DNA from: Paracoccus alcaliphilus
GTDB taxonomy: Bacteria; Pseudomonadota; Alphaproteobacteria; Rhodobacterales; Rhodobacteraceae
Assembly: GCF_028553725.1 (NCBI RefSeq)
Contig: NZ_CP067124.1
Coordinates: 2,428,001-2,492,000 of the forward strand
Direction of reading: 5' to 3'
Length of the DNA stretch: 64,000 nucleotides
A program made the translations under genes and the position numbers. Shown here piece after piece: positions 1-7,974 of this stretch. Positions within the stretch are counted from its first letter, which is position 1; every line of letters starts with the position of its first letter. Below the pieces are notes generated by a model. The model saw only the letters and a list, made by a program, of their open reading frames with translations, searched no databases and had not been told where the DNA came from.

Positions 1-763
1 CGAAGGCCAAGCTAAATCCGATCTCGGAATAGCCGGCTTGGCCTATGAGAACACGGGGGGCTGTCGAGAAGAAAACGAAGAATGTGCCCATGCCGGCACT
101 AAATCCGACCGTGTAAACCCAAAAGGCCGGACTCGCGAAGATCGGCAAAACAGATCGTTGCGTTCTGGCCTGATCCAACGGTCGGGTTTCATGCCACCTG
201 AAACTGGCGTTTAAGAGTGCGAGCGAAGCCAGTGCAGCCAGTGTGATGAAGATCGCCTGCCATCCCCAAAACTCGCCGATCAGCGCACCGGCTATAGGGC
301 CGAGCGCAGGCACGAACGCCAGCATCGAACTGAAAAGGCCGTAGATGACGGCACCTTCGGGACGATTGGCATATACGTCGCGCACGGTCGCGAAGGTGGC
401 CACCAGCATGGCCGATGCTCCAACAGCCTGAACCAGACGAAACGCAACAAAGGCTAATGCAGTTGAAGAACAAGCCGCTCCCAGAGACGCAGCAACGAAA
501 GCCGTTGCGCCTACAAGCAGGATCGGCCGTCGCCCGACGCGATCGGAGAGTGGCCCAAAGATCACTTGGCCCACACCGAGCATCACCATGTAGAGGCTCA
601 ACGTGAGTTGGATTATGGATGGAGTCGTGTTCAGGACGCCCGGCATCGCCGGAACGACTGGAAGATAAATATCCATCGCCAGCGAGGCGAGGATGTCGAA
701 GGGAGCCATAAGCAGCAAGGCTGCCGGCAGCGTATAGGCCCACGCGGGGCGTGTGGTGGTCAT
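1..763 (-). CDS. floR: Florfenicol/chloramphenicol exporter FloR, 3' end beyond the window
   Basis: Drug:proton antiporter of the major facilitator superfamily (Bcr/CflA, DHA1) that pumps chloramphenicol and florfenicol out across the inner membrane. The reverse strand from the ATG at 763 encodes about 254 residues beginning MTTTRPAWAYTLPAALLL, with the MFS loop motif GPLSDRVGRRP and the stretch FASPAFWVYTVGFSAGMGTF. I recognise this as FloR or a very close variant, with a few substitutions against the form I remember. FloR is about 400 residues, so the last third lies outside the window. No clear Shine-Dalgarno sequence precedes the start. A lysR gene or ISCR2 often flanks floR elsewhere; neither is seen on the upstream side here, where the next gene is a conjugative relaxase. 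Confidence 0.9.
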   Translation of the reverse strand, partial: MTTTRPAWAYTLPAALLLMAPFDILASLAMDIYLPVVPAMPGVLNTTPSIIQLTLSLYMVMLGVGQVIFGPLSDRVGRRPILLVGATAFVAASLGAACSSTALAFVAFRLVQAVGASAMLVATFATVRDVYANRPEGAVIYGLFSSMLAFVPALGPIAGALIGEFWGWQAIFITLAALASLALLNASFRWHETRPLDQARTQRSVLPIFASPAFWVYTVGFSAGMGTFFVFFSTAPRVLIGQAGYSEIGFSLAF

Positions 764-840
764 GACGAATCAACCGCTCGATTAAGGATACCGGGCAGCG
801 TCTGCTCGTCAGCAATCAGATGGGATTGGTCTTACAGAGC

Positions 841-868
841 GCCGCAACAACAATTCTGATGTTGCGGC
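841..868 (-). promoter_or_regulatory. Perfect inverted repeat upstream of floR
   Basis: Arms GCCGCAAC and GTTGCGGC (8 bp each, 12-nt spacer) lie about 78 bp upstream of the floR start, in the 216-bp gap between floR and the relaxase gene. It could be a leader hairpin or a regulator site. Inducible attenuation is known for cmlA-type exporters, but I see no convincing leader peptide here. The rest of the gap shows nothing else I can name. Confidence 0.4.
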
Positions 869-979
869 TTACTTGTCTGCTGACTTGGAATTTCCCATGC
901 TGATGGCTCCACGATTACGAAATTGAATAGCAGCTCTTATCGAATTAGTTGTTGCGTTGCAATGCGGTATCGTTGGCTC

Positions 980-3034
980 CTATAGCCCCAACCCCCGCTG
1001 CCGCCCTAACTGCCACGACACCGAACCGCCCTGCATGATACCCGCGACCTCGCGGCCGAGCTGGCGGTCGATGATCGGCCGCCACGGGACAAGGGTGAAC
1101 TCGTGGCTCTTTTCCACGATGGCGAACTTGCCGCTCGTTAGCTGGACAGTCCCGGTGAACTTGCCGCTGACACTCTCACCATCCTTGGCGGCGCGGAACG
1201 GCAGCGCCTTGCCCTCGGCCATCTCCGCACCGGCGCGCGCAACTTCCCGCTCGCGCAGGGTGGCGAGAAGATTGCGCCGGTAGAAGATTCGGCCGTCCCT
1301 GTTGCGCGTGGCGTCGCGCTGTTCGATATGATGCTCGCGGCGCTGGTCCATGGCTTCGCGGACCTGTTGCCCGAAGCCGGTCGGCGCAAGGTCGGCCGTT
1401 TCGCCATGGACCAATCGCCGGTCCAGCCATGTCGCGCAGTCCGAACGTATCTGCCTTTGCAGATCAACCGGGGAAAGCACGCGAACGCTGGCCTGCCGGT
1501 CGCGGCCGGTATCGTAATCAGCCGCGCGACTGACCAGATCATCTGGGATGCGCCATTGGTCGGCGTCGATGCGCTCGACGATGCCGGCCCGGCGCAGCGC
1601 CTCCAGCCGCCGGACATGGGCATCGATATAGCCCTCATCGTCGCCGCCGGGAACGCGGCCCTCGAATTTCGCCTGCTCCAGATGGCGGCTCGGCCGATAG
1701 ATGCCGTCCTCGGCGATGGCGGTGATGGTGCGGTCGGACGGCCGGGGTGCCACCTCGGCCGGGCCGATCTGGATGACGCTGCCAATGCGGGCGTCCTCCA
1801 GCCGCTCGGGCGTGATGCCGGCGATGTGGTGCGTCCTACCGTCGATCCCGTCCACCACGATTGTCAGGTTCTCGCCCAACTCGTCGGACAGGTGCTTGTC
1901 CACGACGCGGCCGACGATAGGCGTCTCGGGCGCTCCGTCATGGATTTGGAAGCTCATGGGATCGCGTTCGCCTGCCTGCGGGCCGAGCGCCTTCTGCATG
2001 GTGCGGATAATGTCGCCACGCTCGCCTAGCTCGCGCAGGGCCGGTTCCATGTCCTTGCTCAATTCCCAAACGGCGGGCGCGTGCTCGGTCGCCAGCCCCA
2101 TCTTCTCCAGCTTGGTAAGGCGGCGCAGGCGCAAGGTGCGCTCGAACTGCCGCCTCGGCTCTGCCAGTTCATGGCGCAGGTCGAGGAAACGGGCATCGGC
2201 TTCCTCGACCATGGCGCGGTCGATCCGGGTGAAACGGTCTTGGTCGATCTCGGCGGATAGCTTGCGGGCCTGCTCGATCTCGGTCACGGGGCCGAGTTCG
2301 AGACTGGCAAGCTCGCTGGCGCGTTCGCGCAGGCCGGCGGAAAGGTAGTCGCCGTTGATGACTAGATCCCCGCCCATATCGTCGCGGCCGTTGACGACGA
2401 TATGCACATGGGGATGGCCGGTGTTGTAGTGATTGACGGCAACCCAATCGAGTTTGGTGCCAAGGTCAGCTTCCACCTGTTTCATGAAATCGCGGGTGTA
2501 GGCCGTGAGGTCCGACAGCTCCGCCCCCTCCTCGGGCGAGACGATGAATCTGAATTGGTGGCGGTCGTCCTTGCCGCGATCAAGGAGGGCGTCGCCATCG
2601 GCGCGGTCCTCGGTCGCCGAATAGAGCCGGCCCCGCTCGCCGTCGCGTGAGGTTCCGTCACGCTGGACATAGCGCAGATGTGCACGGGCACGGCCGCCCT
2701 TCAATGCGGCCCTGACGCTGCGCTGCTTGACGATGACGCGGCGGCTGCCCGGCTGGCGATGATGCCAGTTGCCCGAGATATTGCGGGCACGCACGAAGCT
2801 CGCGCCCCGGCCGCGCTTCACGCCCTTGCCGCTGGCGACCACGGCACGGGACCGGCCCGACGATGACGGGCGGGCGGATGACGGCATGGAAGGGTCGCGG
2901 GAGGCTGCCGCCTGATGCTGCCGGGTGATCTTCCTGACCTGCGTGAAAAAGCTCTTGGTCTTGCCAGCCTTCGGCGTGTCGGATCGGATGCGGCCGGGCT
3001 TCGGTCGGAAGCGGTTTTCGTCGTCGGCGCTCAA
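980..3034 (-). CDS. rlxS: Conjugative relaxase RlxS (VirD2-like with DUF3363)
   Basis: Relaxase that nicks the element's oriT and pilots the strand into the recipient. The 684-residue protein has a basic N-terminal leader, then a relaxase domain at about residues 90-260 with the metal-binding His cluster in NTGHPHVHIVVNGRDD, then a long DUF3363 region. This layout matches RlxS of ICEMlSymR7A-type elements. It is the last gene of the leftward core rdfS-repA-DUF2840-traF-DUF736-transglycosylase-rlxS. The start MSADDENRFRPKPGRIR is the usual one for the family. A fragment of a related gene lies at 27,441-27,737, so two elements of this family meet in the window. Confidence 0.93.
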   Translation of the reverse strand: MSADDENRFRPKPGRIRSDTPKAGKTKSFFTQVRKITRQHQAAASRDPSMPSSARPSSSGRSRAVVASGKGVKRGRGASFVRARNISGNWHHRQPGSRRVIVKQRSVRAALKGGRARAHLRYVQRDGTSRDGERGRLYSATEDRADGDALLDRGKDDRHQFRFIVSPEEGAELSDLTAYTRDFMKQVEADLGTKLDWVAVNHYNTGHPHVHIVVNGRDDMGGDLVINGDYLSAGLRERASELASLELGPVTEIEQARKLSAEIDQDRFTRIDRAMVEEADARFLDLRHELAEPRRQFERTLRLRRLTKLEKMGLATEHAPAVWELSKDMEPALRELGERGDIIRTMQKALGPQAGERDPMSFQIHDGAPETPIVGRVVDKHLSDELGENLTIVVDGIDGRTHHIAGITPERLEDARIGSVIQIGPAEVAPRPSDRTITAIAEDGIYRPSRHLEQAKFEGRVPGGDDEGYIDAHVRRLEALRRAGIVERIDADQWRIPDDLVSRAADYDTGRDRQASVRVLSPVDLQRQIRSDCATWLDRRLVHGETADLAPTGFGQQVREAMDQRREHHIEQRDATRNRDGRIFYRRNLLATLREREVARAGAEMAEGKALPFRAAKDGESVSGKFTGTVQLTSGKFAIVEKSHEFTLVPWRPIIDRQLGREVAGIMQGGSVSWQLGRQRGLGL

Positions 3035-3347
3035 GGGCGCGACTCCAGCCCAAACCGCCGGAAAACCGCCGATCTGCGCCTATGGTGCCGCTTGAAACCC
3101 TGCAAAGCCAAGGCTTTGCGCAAAATCGCGGCACGCGGCCCCTCAAAACCATGGTGCCGGAACCGGCCACCTAACCAGTGTGCAGACAACAACAATTTCC
3201 AGAAGCGGCCCGACATGGTGCCGTCTTCTTTAATCTTGCCCTCCGCCCTTTCTGTCTTTTCTGCCCCTCCTGCCGGGAATCCTGCCGGGCGCAAACCTGC
3301 CCGACCGGATGCCGAAACCAAAGCCGCCGAGCGCGGGAACGCCGCCC
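3035..3347. promoter_or_regulatory. Non-coding gap upstream of rlxS; candidate oriT
   Basis: This 313-bp gap between the transglycosylase stop and the rlxS start has no plausible gene. It holds three direct copies of ATGGTGCCG at 3082-3090, 3151-3159 and 3214-3222 (69 and 63 bp apart) and a perfect 8-bp inverted repeat GCAAAGCC-AA-GGCTTTGC at 3102-3119. Direct repeats and a dyad immediately 5' of the relaxase gene are what an oriT looks like, and relaxases usually act close to their own gene. A nick site cannot be assigned by eye. Confidence 0.45.
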
Positions 3348-4280
3348 TCATGGCGTTCTCCCATCGCTGGCGCTCGCCACGAAAATGCTGCCGTCCTGCG
3401 GCTCCGCACGGGCGGGATCGCGCGCCGGAACGGTCGCGCGGCCGTCGCCTGTTTGCACCTCGGACGGCGGCGCGGCGGCCGCTCGCATGTCGGCCGGGCG
3501 CATGACGAACAGCGGTGCCTCGCGCCAGTCGGGCGGCGGTGCCGGTGGTTGCAACGACGCATCCGATGGAGCCGCGCCGCCAAGGATCGGGGCGAGTGCG
3601 GCAACATAGGCGCGTGTCTCGGCGGGAAGCGGGCGGCCCGTCGCATGGTGCTCGTCATAGCGGCCGGGGCCGGCGTTATAGGCCGCAAGCATCGCGCCGA
3701 CATTGCCGTAGCGGTCGAACATCTCGCGCAGATAGGCCGTGCCTGCGAGGATGTTGTCGCGCGGGTCGTAGGGATCGCGGCCGAGGCCATGGCGGACGCG
3801 CAGGCCCGCCCATGTGTCGGGCATCACCTGCATCAATCCCATCGCCCCGGCCGACGATATGGCGCGCACATCGCCCGCGCTTTCGGCGCGCAGCACGGCA
3901 CGAATCCAGTACTCGGGGATGCCGGAACGCTGCGACGCCTCGGCGATGTGCGCCGCATACGGATGGGCAGCGGCCGGGCGCTCGACCGACGCGGATTGCG
4001 CAACGGCGACGCCCGATCCGATGCAGACGGATAGCGCCCCCGCCAGCAGCAGGACGGCATAATGCCATGCCGGCCTGTCTCCGCTTCGCCGCCAGCCTGC
4101 CAGCGTTCTCGCTGCGGTCAAGGGCAAGGCGCAAGCGCCGGCCGATGGCCGCCCCTGACCTTCGCTGCGCGCGCCGGCCGTTTGGTCGCCGAGCGGGACG
4201 AAGGGATGAGACGGCTTTTCCGCGAACAAAGGGATGCCGATCTTTGACCGGATGGCGGGCCGGCCGCGCGCGGCCGTCAT
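3348..4280 (-). CDS. Lytic transglycosylase (VirB1-like) of the transfer core
   Basis: Periplasmic muramidase of the SLT family that opens peptidoglycan for the mating apparatus. From the ATG at 4280 the protein has an N-terminal hydrophobic segment (AVLLLAGALSVCIGSGVAVA) ending at a likely signal cleavage site. The SLT fold follows, with the catalytic Glu in VLRAESAGD, the SSAGAMGLMQVMPDTW motif and AAYNAGPGRY. The tail is Pro/Ala-rich. The start is set by an ATGA overlap with the upstream DUF736 gene, so the longer frame opening to 4439 is not needed. Conserved position between DUF736 and rlxS. Confidence 0.88.
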   Translation of the reverse strand: MTAARGRPAIRSKIGIPLFAEKPSHPFVPLGDQTAGARSEGQGRPSAGACALPLTAARTLAGWRRSGDRPAWHYAVLLLAGALSVCIGSGVAVAQSASVERPAAAHPYAAHIAEASQRSGIPEYWIRAVLRAESAGDVRAISSAGAMGLMQVMPDTWAGLRVRHGLGRDPYDPRDNILAGTAYLREMFDRYGNVGAMLAAYNAGPGRYDEHHATGRPLPAETRAYVAALAPILGGAAPSDASLQPPAPPPDWREAPLFVMRPADMRAAAAPPSEVQTGDGRATVPARDPARAEPQDGSIFVASASDGRTP

Positions 4281-4612
4281 TCCTCGTCCTCGATCTTCCG
4301 GGCGTGCTTCCAACGCAGGGTCCAGACCGAAGGATCGTCGTTGGACTGGAACAGCTTGGCGCGGATCGGGAACGGGAAGATTGGCCCCTCCAATCGCATC
4401 GACACGAAGTCGCCAGCGTTCTCGCTGGAGTCTTTCCATGCGGGGCCGGCGTCCGGGCCGCCCTCGCTATCGAGGCGCACGCGATAATCGGGCGCGTTTT
4501 TTGCGTCGCTCGGCTTGGCCGGGACGATGAACAGCTCATCGCGGAGGCCGAACGAATGAAGCTCCCCCGCATAGCCGCTTTCGGTGCGGGTGAAGGTGCC
4601 TATCTCTGCCAT
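4277..4612 (-). CDS. DUF736 protein of the transfer core
   Basis: About 111 residues beginning MAEIGTFTRTESGYAGEL, a full-length DUF736 protein. The family is found almost only in conjugative elements and plasmids of alphaproteobacteria, and its biochemical role is not known. The start at 4612 is chosen because AGGAG lies just upstream, and a frame extending to 4693 would run through that site. Its TGA overlaps the ATG of the transglycosylase gene. A second, more divergent DUF736 gene stands alone at 31,442-31,768. Confidence 0.85.
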   Translation of the reverse strand: MAEIGTFTRTESGYAGELHSFGLRDELFIVPAKPSDAKNAPDYRVRLDSEGGPDAGPAWKDSSENAGDFVSMRLEGPIFPFPIRAKLFQSNDDPSVWTLRWKHARKIEDEE

Positions 4613-4646
4613 GGAAATCTCCTGTGGTTGGTTCTCGGGGGGTGGT

Positions 4647-5192
4647 TTAGTGGGTCGGCGCGCGCCACTCGTAGCGGCCGACGCCTTCCTCATCGGTCCA
4701 GAGCGGGACCGCCCGGCCGATGACGGAAGCTGCGGGGATAGGTCCGAAATACCGGCCGTCGAGGCTGTCGCGGACTTCCCAATTCATGAGGAAAAGCTGG
4801 CCGTCGCCGATGACGCGGCAGCCCTGCCAGACGGGCAGATCGCGGCCGAGGCTGTCACGCTCCAGCGCCTCGCCCATCTCGATCCCGTCCACCGTGATCG
4901 TGCGGTTGGTGCGGCAAATCTGCTGTCCGGGCAGGCCCAAGACGCGCTTCAAGAGCGGGACGCCTCGCGCGCTATAGCCGCGCTCGACCATGAACGCGGC
5001 GAGCGGTTCGGGCGGCATGACGGCGACTAGCTCGGGCACGTCGATCCGGTCTGCCGGCTCGACGGTGTAGAAGCCAATGGGCGCGCTGGCGGTGGCGTTC
5101 CAGATGAGCCTCAATGGCGTCTCGACCGCGCTTGCGGCGGCGATGCCGATGACGGCGAGCGCCGTCACCGTGAGGGTGCGGCGGCGCGTCAT
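4647..5192 (-). CDS. traF: TraF-type S26 signal peptidase
   Basis: Membrane serine protease of the S26 family. In IncP-like systems TraF matures and cyclises the TrbC pilin. About 181 residues with one N-terminal membrane segment (TVTALAVIGIAAASAV), the catalytic Ser in ASAPIGFY, the catalytic Lys in VPLLKRVLGLPGQ, and the late motif GDGQLFLMNWEVRDSLDGRYFG. The start at 5192 overlaps the DUF2840 stop as ATGA, which fixes it over the longer frame. Expected to act with the trb mating pore, which is not present for this element in the window. Confidence 0.88.
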   Translation of the reverse strand: MTRRRTLTVTALAVIGIAAASAVETPLRLIWNATASAPIGFYTVEPADRIDVPELVAVMPPEPLAAFMVERGYSARGVPLLKRVLGLPGQQICRTNRTITVDGIEMGEALERDSLGRDLPVWQGCRVIGDGQLFLMNWEVRDSLDGRYFGPIPAASVIGRAVPLWTDEEGVGRYEWRAPTH

Positions 5193-5707
5193 GGGTCGAT
5201 CCTTCGGCGATGAAGCCACGCGGCATGTCGCTCGGGCGTGTAGGCGTGCGCTTCCAGATTGGCGGTCAAACGGTTGTGGACGTGTCGCCAATGCTCCGGC
5301 GAGGCATCGGCCGGATCGAGGCCGAGCGATTCCACGGCGTCGATGGCGGCAAGCGCGCGCTGCACCTTGGGCCAGCTATCGAGGCGCAACAGGATTTCGC
5401 CGCCGGGGCGCACGAAGGGCAATGTCTGGAACGGCTCGCCCCGGCCGATGGCGCGCACAATGTCGATGCGCGAAACGACAGTGCCGTGCTCGCCCTTCGC
5501 CCATCGCACGAAGGCAAAGACGCTGCCCGGCGCGAAGCCGACGACACTCCGGCGACGGTCGATGATCTGCTCGTAGCTCTTGCGGCCGAAGCGTATCCAG
5601 TGCTCGACCTTGCGTTTCTCGAAGGTCAGCTCGACCAATGTTGTGAAGGGCGCAGGTCCGTCCGGCAGCGGACGGCCGTGCGCGCTGCGATGGGCGCGAC
5701 GGGTCAT
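5189..5707 (-). CDS. DUF2840 protein of the transfer core
   Basis: 172 residues, beginning MTRRAHRSAHGRPLPDGPAPFTT and containing EHWIRFGRKSYEQIIDRRRSVVGFAPGSVFAFVRW, a stretch I associate with DUF2840. The family is conserved between repA and traF in this type of integrative element and its role is unknown. It is translationally coupled on both sides: ATGA with the repA-like gene upstream (5704-5707) and ATGA with traF downstream (5189-5192), so the genes form one leftward operon. Confidence 0.82.
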   Translation of the reverse strand: MTRRAHRSAHGRPLPDGPAPFTTLVELTFEKRKVEHWIRFGRKSYEQIIDRRRSVVGFAPGSVFAFVRWAKGEHGTVVSRIDIVRAIGRGEPFQTLPFVRPGGEILLRLDSWPKVQRALAAIDAVESLGLDPADASPEHWRHVHNRLTANLEAHAYTPERHAAWLHRRRIDP

Positions 5708-6846
5708 TGTTCGTCTCCGGTGATGTGCTGGGGGCTGCGCGGGCGCAGCGCGTCGAGCCCGGCGGCCGTCATGGCTCGCCCCTTCGGGCAGGAACCGGCA
5801 CCAGGCTTCGCCTGCGCGCGCGTCAAAGAAAAAGAGTTAGATTCTCTGTTAGATAAGTTAGCGGTCGGATTCCGCGTTTCAGGCCAAAGTGTTAGCTGCG
5901 GTTCGTGCGCCTGATCTGCCGATAGTGGTGCGCCTGATGTGCCGATACCCCGTGCGCCTGATCTGCCGATGGCATTAACAGGGTTATCAACAGTGCCTGT
6001 TGACAGCTTTTCGGGGCGGATGCGCAGCAGCTCGCGGCCGTCTTCCCGCTCGATCCGGAGCCGATAGCCGGGGAGTGGCTGGCGGGCCGCGATGCGGCGC
6101 AGGTCAAGCGCGAAGTCGGACGGCCGCGCGAGGCTGCCGGATTTCTTGTGAAGATGCGCGACCTCGAAAATCCAGCCGTGGCGCTGGTGCCCGGCGTGCT
6201 TTCTGGCGACGCGGTAAAGCCATCGCTCGATGCCGCCAGTCAGCCGGAAATAGGCCGGGTCGATGGTCAGGACCAGCGAACGGTCGATGACGCTGTTGTA
6301 GAACCATTCGGGCAGGACGAACTCCATGCCCTCGACGCGGCCGGCGCGCGTCGTCATTTCCTCCCACTCGTTGATCCATGAGAATTGCCGGCGACGCCAA
6401 TGCGGGCCGTTGCGGATGGTGGTGGCGATGACGGTCGATTGCAGCCGCGCCAGCGCGGCTTTCAGAAGCCGGTATTGATGGTTGCCGGTCGGCCGCCCGA
6501 TGGCGCGCAACAGATGGTAAGGCGTAAACCGGACAAAGCGCGAAGTGGTGAGGCCGTTGTTCTCGGCCGCAACGATCTGCGAGGCCGCCCATATCAGCAC
6601 ATCGGCGTCCCATATGGTCGCCATGCCGTGCTCGGGCATCCCGAACACCTGCACCTCTATGTCGGCGGCCTTGTAGAGAATCGGCTTGTTGCGCGGGGTC
6701 TTCGCCAGCGAGAAAAACGGCCGTTCCATCAAGTCGCGCTGGTCGCGCGGCGGCGCGTCGCCCGTTGCGACCACGAAGGGGTCCAGGCGGCTGCGCTCGC
6801 TGTCCTCGCCCGGCAATGCGGGGTCGTGATCGTCCTCGCGCAGCAT
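5704..6846 (-). CDS. repA: RepA-like replication initiator protein
   Basis: 380 residues of the plasmid replication initiator A family: a short acidic N-terminus, then MERPFFSLAKTPRNKPILY and a winged-helix region containing RFTPYHLLRAIGRPTGNHQYRLLKAALARLQSTVI, and FSWINEWEE. Such proteins bind iterons at an origin. The gene starts directly after the rdfS stop (TAG-ATG) and overlaps DUF2840 as ATGA. Its 3' quarter contains three 19-bp direct repeats, so the initiator may bind within its own coding sequence. In integrative elements these initiators can let the excised circle replicate; that is inference here. Confidence 0.85.
   Translation of the reverse strand: MLREDDHDPALPGEDSERSRLDPFVVATGDAPPRDQRDLMERPFFSLAKTPRNKPILYKAADIEVQVFGMPEHGMATIWDADVLIWAASQIVAAENNGLTTSRFVRFTPYHLLRAIGRPTGNHQYRLLKAALARLQSTVIATTIRNGPHWRRRQFSWINEWEEMTTRAGRVEGMEFVLPEWFYNSVIDRSLVLTIDPAYFRLTGGIERWLYRVARKHAGHQRHGWIFEVAHLHKKSGSLARPSDFALDLRRIAARQPLPGYRLRIEREDGRELLRIRPEKLSTGTVDNPVNAIGRSGARGIGTSGAPLSADQAHEPQLTLWPETRNPTANLSNRESNSFSLTRAQAKPGAGSCPKGRAMTAAGLDALRPRSPQHITGDEQ
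5836..5992. repeat. Iteron array, DnaA box and GTTAG repeats inside repA: candidate oriV
   Basis: Three 19-bp direct repeats GTGCGCCTGATCTGCCGAT lie at 5905-5923, 5928-5946 (one change, C to G) and 5952-5970, spaced 23 and 24 bp apart, about two helical turns. At 5984-5992 is TTATCAACA, one base from the DnaA box consensus. On the other side GTTAG occurs at 5836, 5848, 5857 and 5891, in an AT-richer patch. The combination (iterons, DnaA box, AT-rich repeats) is the standard layout of an iteron-controlled origin. Confidence 0.6.
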
Positions 6847-7116
6847 CTAGCAGTCGCCCCGTTCTTCGGGCGTGAGCGGACGCGCGGGAAATACGGTGCC
6901 GGCGGTTTTGTCGCGGGTGGATTTGCGCTCGCCGACCGCGCTCCAGTCTTCCAGATCGCGAACGGTGTAGAGGACACGGCCGCCGACCTTGCGATAGGTC
7001 GGCCCGGTCCCGTAGGTCCGATGTTTCTCAAGGGTTCTGATGGATATGCCGAGGAAGCGCGCGGCTTCCTTGGTGCGCAGCAGGCGCGGCGGCAGTCCCG
7101 CAAGCGGGTTGGGCAT
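6847..7116 (-). CDS. rdfS: RdfS-like excisionase (AlpA/MerR-type helix-turn-helix)
   Basis: 89 residues with a winged helix-turn-helix near the N-terminus: RTKEAARFLGISIRTLEKHRTYGTGPTYRKVGGRVLYTVRDLEDW. This is the excisionase-like fold of recombination directionality factors. In ICEMlSymR7A the homologous gene, rdfS, heads the operon that ends in rlxS and is the target of the activator FseA; the same order is seen here. A strong Shine-Dalgarno sequence (GGAGGTGATC) precedes the ATG. A 5' fragment of a close homologue is at 27,735-27,857. Confidence 0.8.
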   Translation of the reverse strand: MPNPLAGLPPRLLRTKEAARFLGISIRTLEKHRTYGTGPTYRKVGGRVLYTVRDLEDWSAVGERKSTRDKTAGTVFPARPLTPEERGDC

Positions 7117-7573
7117 GGATCACCTCCAGTCGGGATTGGGCTGCCGGTGGCGGCAGCGGACTGTGGCGGACCATGGCGAGGGATCGGCGGCGCGTAGCGT
7201 GCCGCATTTGCGCCTATGCGCTGGCGGCACCCCCTTCGGGGCGGTGCGCGGCCAACAGATGAGGGATTTCAGCGGCTCATCGCCTGTGGCGTTGAATAGG
7301 CGAAGACATTCGAGCGCTGTTCGGCTAAGAATGTCAGCGGAGCAGACGCGCTGCTCCGGGGCGTCGAAACCCCTCTGTTACCGTTTGGTGCCGGCCGTTA
7401 CGGCACCGCACTCCTTGACCTATGGTCGGGGAGCCTGTGGCGTATACAACAGGCTTTCCGAGCTAAAGGCCATGGGGCCGTGTAACAGCGGTTTCGAACT
7501 CCCCGATCACCAAGAGTCAGAGAGAATCGTTTGCGGGGGCGCACCGCAGACAAAGCTCTCTCGGATACGGGGA
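7117..7573. promoter_or_regulatory. Divergent control region between rdfS and the QseM-like gene
   Basis: 457 bp without a credible gene. It carries two perfect inverted repeats: CGGAGCAG/CTGCTCCG with a 5-nt spacer at 7338-7358, and GGTGCCG/CGGCACC with a 7-nt spacer at 7387-7407. The second shares the GGTGCCG core with the direct repeats upstream of rlxS. The position fits a region where an FseA-like activator and an antiactivator control excision genes; which protein binds is not visible from the sequence. Confidence 0.5.
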
Positions 7574-7873
7574 ATGACTATGCGAACTCCCGTCGAACTC
7601 GATCCCGATGTGGATGATGAAGCGCCGACCGGCAACGCCATAACCGCCTATGACGAACGGCACTACGTCACCTACCTGCGCTTGCTGGACGCGAAGGCCG
7701 AGGGCGCAGACTGGAAGGAAGTCGCGCGGATCGTGCTGCACCGCGATCCGGTCGCCTATGAACTTCGGACTTATCGTTGCTGGCAAAGCCATCTCGAACG
7801 CGCGCAATGGCTATCGCGTGATGGCTATCGGAAGATTCTAAAACAGGCAGCAGCTAATGAGTCCGGTGGCTGA
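7574..7873 (+). CDS. QseM-like antiactivator, DUF2285 (99 aa)
   Basis: 99 residues from the ATG at 7574, with the DUF2285 core EVARIVLHRDPVAYELRTYRCWQSHLERAQWLSRDGYRKIL. In ICEMlSymR7A the small DUF2285 protein QseM binds the activators TraR and FseA and blocks transfer. The size and the place next to rdfS agree with that role, but binding partners are inferred. A second gene of this family is at 28,885-29,160. The frame is open further upstream to 7040 but without coding character; GGGG sits just before the chosen start. Confidence 0.7.
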   Translation: MTMRTPVELDPDVDDEAPTGNAITAYDERHYVTYLRLLDAKAEGADWKEVARIVLHRDPVAYELRTYRCWQSHLERAQWLSRDGYRKILKQAAANESGG

Positions 7874-7974
7874 CGTGTGCTTTTCGGGGCTGCATCATCA
7901 GGTTAGCTCGCCGTGAGACATGAAACTGTGAACCTATGGATAGATGTTTTTGTAGGCCATGATATTCAGATGTG

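Noticed and set aside
189..815. Long minus-strand ORF of 208 codons at the left end
   Set aside because: Its product is Cys/Arg-rich without any domain, and it is out of frame with the clear FloR reading on the same strand, so it is a shadow.
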